In this document: positions 57,513 to 61,041 of the stretch, piece by piece
Layout of the letters: each line of letters opens with the position of its first letter
Position numbering within the stretch: position 1 is the first letter of the stretch
From: Planctomycetota bacterium
GTDB lineage: Bacteria > Planctomycetota > Planctomycetia > Planctomycetales > Planctomycetaceae
Reading direction: 5' to 3'
Length of the DNA: 61,041 nucleotides
Assembly (NCBI GenBank): GCA_027618475.1
Contig: JAQCEJ010000025.1
Coordinates: 1 to 61,041 of the forward strand
Translations under genes and position numbers: made by a program
The notes under the pieces: model-generated
Told to the model about the DNA's origin: nothing
The model's input: only the letters and a program-made list of their open reading frames with translations
The model's database searches: none

Positions 57513-58442
57513 TTATCCGGCGGCGTACCGCACCACTTGGTCGATTTCGTTCGTGGTCGCAAATCCGATTAATGCCGAAGTGACCGCTGGATGAGCCAAT
57601 GAAAACTTGACCGAAGCATCCGGCAATGATATCCCCAATGGAAGCGTAAGTGCCACTTCACGTCCCCGCTGGCGATCTCGTTCGTACAAATCCATCGGAA
57701 AAAACCTGGTGATTTTCGTGTGAGCACTCGGTTCGCGATCGGCGAGAGCACCGCCGGCGAACACACGGATCGCAAACGCACCCATTCGCTGACGCTCGCA
57801 ATCAGATAAGATGTTGCCGTAGTCGGAATCGTGAAATTCAGCCGATACCGTCTGCCCCGCACTGGGATTCAGCAGATTGTACGGCGTCTGTACCGTGTCG
57901 AACCGGGCGGAATGAATAACATCCTTCATCGACTTCGCATCACCGAGACCGGTCAAACCAAGAAACCTCACGACCCCTGATGATCTCAGCTCCTCAAAAG
58001 CGGCAAGCACACCGTTTGGGCCAAGTACGTCGTCGGGTGTAATCGACGTCGGTTGATCACCTCGTACAGCGGTAATCGAATTATGCAATTGCAATAATGT
58101 TACTCGCTCACATTGCAATCGTTTCAGGCTCTCGGTGAACGATCGGAGGACAAAACCGCGAATGTCGGAAATGCTCTCTTCATTCAGCCGCACTTTCGTG
58201 GCAACGTGGACTTGGTCGAAGGCACCAATCTCGACGAGAGCCCTGCCGAGTGCGGTTTCCGATTGCCCTTCTCCGTAGGTCGCCGCCGTATCAAACCAGT
58301 TCATGCCGACGTCAACAGCATGTTTCACGACGGCGATCTGTTCGTGGACATTTTTAGATTTTTCCCAACCGGAAACCGGACCGGCACCGAACGAAATGCA
58401 GGAGACATCGATTCCCGTCCGTCCTAACTGGCGATAGAGCAT
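57513..58442 (-). CDS. Aldo/keto reductase
   Basis: 309 aa TIM-barrel reductase. Catalytic tetrad: the Asp and Tyr are in WFDTAATYGEGQSE, the Lys in HVATKVRL, and the His in VTLLQLHNS. The N-terminal MLYRQLGRTGIDVSCISFGAGPVSGW is typical of the YdhF/Tas-like AKR group, and the C-terminal LAHPAVTSALIGFATTNEIDQVVRYAAG closes the fold. It is an NADPH-dependent carbonyl reductase or dehydrogenase; the substrate is unknown. It is separated from the upstream antiporter gene by 55 bp and from the next gene by the 20-bp hairpin. Confidence 0.94.
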   Translation of the reverse strand: MLYRQLGRTGIDVSCISFGAGPVSGWEKSKNVHEQIAVVKHAVDVGMNWFDTAATYGEGQSETALGRALVEIGAFDQVHVATKVRLNEESISDIRGFVLRSFTESLKRLQCERVTLLQLHNSITAVRGDQPTSITPDDVLGPNGVLAAFEELRSSGVVRFLGLTGLGDAKSMKDVIHSARFDTVQTPYNLLNPSAGQTVSAEFHDSDYGNILSDCERQRMGAFAIRVFAGGALADREPSAHTKITRFFPMDLYERDRQRGREVALTLPLGISLPDASVKFSLAHPAVTSALIGFATTNEIDQVVRYAAG

Positions 58443-58497
58443 GTCGGTTTACTCCTGCAATCAATCGTCGATATTTCGAATATCTCTCTGACGCCGG

Positions 58498-59511
58498 TCA
58501 GCGAATCTGGTAGATCATCGCGAGCGAAGCCACAACCAAGAGAATCACCAGCCAGGCATCGGGCTCCAGAAATCGTTTTCGCGATTCCGCCTGATACAAT
58601 TGCCCCATCAGCACGACGGTCGTGATAATCACAACGCACATGCCAGTAACAGCGTGAGTCTGCGACACCATGGGCAATAACGGCTGAGCTGAAATGAAAT
58701 CGAGGATCACGATAATCGTCATATTGAACGTGTTACTGCCGAAGATATTGCCGATTGCCAGGTCCATCGCCCCGAGCCTGAGTGCAGTAATGGTCGCAAC
58801 CAATTCCGGCAGCGATGTGCTGAGAGCAACCAGCGTGGTGCCGACGAACGTTCCGCCGAGCCCGGTCAGGGCAGCGATCTTGTCCGCCGAATGGGCCAAA
58901 TGAGGCCCGGTCAACATGATGACAACCGCACAGACAGAAATCACCAATAACGATGTGGTAATTTCTTTCCGATCACTGGGATTCGATGCTGCATTGGGAA
59001 GACCGTCGTTGCTTTCATTTGATTTGCCGAATTTCTGATCGAAGAAAATGAGACGGGCTCCCAGCATATAGGCAATCAAAATCAACCACGAACCAATGCC
59101 AATGCGGCCGATTGACCATTTTTCGAAATGTTCCCCTAAGATAATGCTCATCGCCGCCAGGCCGGTTAAGGCAATGCTCAGCACACCCGACAGCGCATGT
59201 TTGACGGCTAAACGCGACAACATCTTCCCTGGCCGGTGGAACGTCAGATCGGCAATAGCAAGTATCAGCAGATTGAACAGGCTGCTTCCCATGAGGTCAC
59301 CAATAGCCAGATCGACGTACCCCGCCCGCACCGCGCTGATATCGGTAACCAGTTCGGGAAGTGAAGTAGCCCCCGCCAGCAGAATGCTGCCGAGCAAAAG
59401 ACGTCCCAATCCGGTCTTCTCTGCCAAGTCGTCGACGTAGTGGGTTAGAATCGACCCCGTCACGATAATGACTCCGGCGGATGCAATAAACGTCAGCAAA
59501 GCAGCCTGCAT
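58498..59511 (-). CDS. Calcium/sodium antiporter, CaCA family
   Basis: 337 aa with about ten TM segments. The two inverted alpha-repeats are clear: GATSLPELVTDISAVRAGYVDLAIGDLMGSSLFNLL and STSLPELVATITALRLGAMDLAIGNIFGSNTFNM, which hold the ion-binding residues of YrbG-type antiporters. A cytoplasmic loop near residues 155-180 (KFGKSNESNDGLPNAASNPSDRK) separates the halves. It exchanges Ca2+ for Na+ or protons across the cytoplasmic membrane (family knowledge). The start at 59511 has a strong AGGAGG five bases before the ATG. It precedes the aldo/keto reductase gene. Confidence 0.95.
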   Translation of the reverse strand: MQAALLTFIASAGVIIVTGSILTHYVDDLAEKTGLGRLLLGSILLAGATSLPELVTDISAVRAGYVDLAIGDLMGSSLFNLLILAIADLTFHRPGKMLSRLAVKHALSGVLSIALTGLAAMSIILGEHFEKWSIGRIGIGSWLILIAYMLGARLIFFDQKFGKSNESNDGLPNAASNPSDRKEITTSLLVISVCAVVIMLTGPHLAHSADKIAALTGLGGTFVGTTLVALSTSLPELVATITALRLGAMDLAIGNIFGSNTFNMTIIVILDFISAQPLLPMVSQTHAVTGMCVVIITTVVLMGQLYQAESRKRFLEPDAWLVILLVVASLAMIYQIR

Positions 59512-59684
59512 GGTGCCTCCTGGGATAATGGTCTCGGAAAAATCAGCCCCTTCGTGGTTCGGAACGGTTGAATCGTTCCCGAACTCTTGTTACTTGTCAA
59601 CGCTCACCGAGAGACAACGATTCAATTTGGTTCATCTCTCATAACGACACCCGTGTCAAATAGATCAGCAAGAGGGACAAGATC

Positions 59685-60473
59685 ATGGCGATTCTGGATA
59701 AGTTTTCCTTAAAGGGTCGAGTAGCCATCGTGACGGCAGGTGCCGGCCCCCAGTTCGGACAAAGCGTGAGCGCCGCACTCGCCGAAGCCGGTGCGACGTT
59801 GATCACCGCATCCCGTTCGCTCGCCGCCAACGAAGAATACGCCGAAAGTTTGAAGGCTCTGGGCTACGATGCCCACGGCATGGCCGCCGACATCTGCGAT
59901 CCCGACTCGCTGCGCAAAATGCATCGCGACGTAAAACAGAAATTCGGGAAGGTCGATATTCTAGTGAACAGCGCGTTGACTCGCGACGGCCACGGCGGCG
60001 GTTTTGAAGAACAGACCCCCGAAACGTGGAAGCGCTCAGCCGAGGGGGACTTCGCCGGCCTGTTCCTGATGTGTCAACTGGTGATCCCCGACATGGTCGC
60101 GCAAAAGAAAGGCTCGATCATCAATATCAGCAGCATATACGGTGTCGTATCGAACGACCCGACGATCTATCTCGGAACAACGATGAAACAACCTCCAAGT
60201 TACACATTTGTCAAAGCGGGAATGATCAACTTCACGCGTTACCTGGCCTGTTACTACGGAAAACAGGGAGTGCGAGCGAATTGCATCAGCCCTGGCGGAT
60301 ATGCCAACGACCAGCCCGAACCATTTGTGGAGAACTACAACCAGCGTTGTCCGATCGGACGGATGCTGGATCACGAAGATATCAAGGGAGCCGTGGTCTT
60401 CTTAGCCTCCGATGCGTCCGAATATGTAACCGGTACCAACATGATGGTTGACGGTGGCTGGACGGCCCTCTAA
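59685..60473 (+). CDS. SDR family oxidoreductase
   Basis: 262 aa. The cofactor loop TAGAGPQFGQ departs from TGxxxGxG, and NNAG is replaced by NSALT, yet the catalytic serine (NISSIYG) and YTFVK (YxxxK) remain. The C-terminus TGTNMMVDGGWTAL is typical. It resembles gluconate 5-dehydrogenase-like SDRs. The ATG at 59685 follows gagggacaag. It is flanked downstream by a palindromic element and a possible terminator. A paralogue with a canonical motif set is at 2907. Confidence 0.93.
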   Translation: MAILDKFSLKGRVAIVTAGAGPQFGQSVSAALAEAGATLITASRSLAANEEYAESLKALGYDAHGMAADICDPDSLRKMHRDVKQKFGKVDILVNSALTRDGHGGGFEEQTPETWKRSAEGDFAGLFLMCQLVIPDMVAQKKGSIINISSIYGVVSNDPTIYLGTTMKQPPSYTFVKAGMINFTRYLACYYGKQGVRANCISPGGYANDQPEPFVENYNQRCPIGRMLDHEDIKGAVVFLASDASEYVTGTNMMVDGGWTAL

Positions 60474-60474
60474 C

Positions 60475-60604
60475 AGCCCGTTGAAAATGGTGGATGATCA
60501 AATTTTGTGTGCCACGGGTGGCTTGTCCACCCGTGCTTTCCCAATGACTCACAATCACACTGCCGGACAAGCCGGAAGTGGCACCCATTTTTCAACGGTC
60601 TGCT
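60475..60604. repeat. palindromic intergenic element
   Basis: About 130 bp with imperfect inverted ends (agcccgttgaaaatgg on the left, ccatttttcaacggtctgct on the right) and internal palindromes gtgccacgggtgg/ccacccgtg and tgccggacaagccgg/gtggcac. It starts 2 nt after the SDR stop. The gtggc...cttgtcc core resembles short repeats I recall from other planctomycete genomes, but only one copy is apparent here. Probably a MITE-like or REP-like element. Confidence 0.75.
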
Positions 60605-60826
60605 AACTCACCATTTTCCGCCGTTCCGAGCCGTATTTCCGAGAAATTCACACGAGAATGGTGAATTTTTTGAAAAATCCGGCACACATTTCATCGCCAA
60701 TGTGGGTCCATTAACAATCGAGTTGTTTCATGGGGACGGTCTGCGCGTAGAGTTGATCGAATTTCCATTCCTCTAGGATTACGCGAGAGTGTGCGAAACT
60801 CCTGTCGAATTTTGGAGATTCTTGAA
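60605..60826. other. intergenic, no gene recognised
   Basis: 222 bp between the palindromic element and repeat copy C. Apart from the stem-loop with T-run at 60644-60671, I see nothing gene-like on either strand. Confidence 0.4.
60644..60671 (+). terminator. candidate Rho-independent terminator after SDR gene
   Basis: A perfect 8-bp stem (aaattcac / gtgaattt) with a 9-nt loop is followed directly by three more T residues, 170 bp downstream of the SDR stop. The AT-rich stem is weak, so efficiency is doubtful. Confidence 0.45.
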
Positions 60827-60915
60827 GAACAGTTTCACCACCCTCTGGACTCTACAATTCCCACGCACAATGTTGGAATGCTGGCTGTCCCGCCAACTGG
60901 ATTATGAAACCAGTT
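60827..60915 (-). repeat. Dispersed inverted-end repeat, copy C
   Basis: An 89-bp copy in reverse orientation. Read on the minus strand it begins aactggtttcataatcc, continues agttggcgg as in copy B, and ends gtccagagggtggtgaaac. Ends are slightly diverged from copies A and B. It lies 51 bp upstream of the partial gene at the window end. Confidence 0.8.
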
Positions 60916-60966
60916 TTGCACATGAGACAAACGATAAAATGTGTCATTGAGGATTGACGCATCGAC

Positions 60967-61041
60967 ATGGTTCTCGAACGATTAAGTAGAAGTGGACCGA
61001 ATACCGAGAACGTGCTCGAAACCGGCTCGCCGCGTATCATC
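60967..61041 (+). CDS. Partial gene running off window end
   Basis: From the ATG at 60967 an open frame of 25 codons (MVLERLSRSGPNTENVLETGSPRII) continues to the last base. No family can be read from so short a stretch, and there is no strong ribosome-binding site. It is called because codon usage fits the neighbours and no other gene is visible downstream of repeat copy C. Confidence 0.35.
   Translation, partial: MVLERLSRSGPNTENVLETGSPRII

Noticed and set aside
60852-61040. 62-codon minus-strand frame at the right edge
   Set aside because: It reads through repeat copy C, so the frame is probably fortuitous.

Overview
The window looks like a chromosomal segment of a planctomycete, most likely order Planctomycetales. 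The evidence is the mix of gene families: several FHA-domain proteins, a giant Ser/Thr kinase fused to formylglycine-generating-enzyme-like and LamG-like domains, DUF6807/PmoA-like and ceramidase-like secreted proteins, a beta-helix protein, PQQ-type beta-propellers and many lineage-restricted secreted proteins. Genus cannot be fixed from sequence alone. I see no rRNA, tRNA, CRISPR array, integrase or transposase. The only RNA gene recognised is rnpB (17063-17440, +).

Layout. 486-2344 (+): response regulator with zinc ribbon, FHA protein, RsmD. 2907-4706 (+): a short-chain dehydrogenase, then a ParE-like toxin preceded by two tandem homologous antitoxin genes. 9596-4719 (-): FHA-GAF-PP2C phosphatase, DinG-family helicase and two small unknown genes in one tight run. 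9825-13705 (+): a small basic protein, a polytopic membrane protein and a PQQ-propeller protein. 14554-13710 (-): two unknown genes of AT-rich appearance. 16714-14702 (-): FHA protein and RsgA. 17063-18037 (+): rnpB and a YfcE-like phosphoesterase, then an orphan MotB (-). 19285-23731 (+): a lectin-domain phosphodiesterase lipoprotein and a secreted protein. 24895-23861 (-): a one-TM protein. 25631-33503 (+): CarB, a zinc-ribbon/TM plus WD40-like pair overlapping by 4 nt, and Maf. 36565-33657 (-): a two-gene envelope operon. 36985-42161 (+): a giant FHA/coiled-coil protein and a Tat-exported molybdopterin oxidoreductase. 42716-42214 (-): YefM-YoeB. 44351-42798 (-) and 44494-45864 (+): divergent secreted proteins. 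47082-45868 (-): Y-family polymerase. 47399-49476 (+): a nucleotidyltransferase-like protein and a beta-helix protein. 54298-49496 (-): the giant kinase. 57396-54399 (-): DUF6807, OYE and DJ-1/PfpI operon. 58442-57513 and 59511-58498 (-): aldo/keto reductase and a Ca2+/Na+ antiporter. 59685-60473 (+): a second short-chain dehydrogenase. The window ends inside a possible further gene.

Themes. Phosphothreonine signalling is dense: four FHA proteins, one PP2C-type phosphatase and one Hanks-type kinase. House-keeping genes (rsmD, rsgA, rnpB, carB, maf) are interleaved with envelope and accessory genes. Two toxin-antitoxin modules are present.

The most notable non-coding structure is a dispersed element of about 88 bp with inverted GTTTCATAACCC ends. 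It has three copies, each lying just 5' of a gene start (motB, carB, and the partial gene at the right end), and isolated half-sites lie upstream of four other genes. A perfect 20-bp hairpin (57456-57502) and a second palindromic element (60475-60604) are also present. The most unusual protein is the kinase/FGE/LamG fusion, whose second FGE-like module keeps the C-x4-C pair expected of an active formylglycine-generating enzyme.
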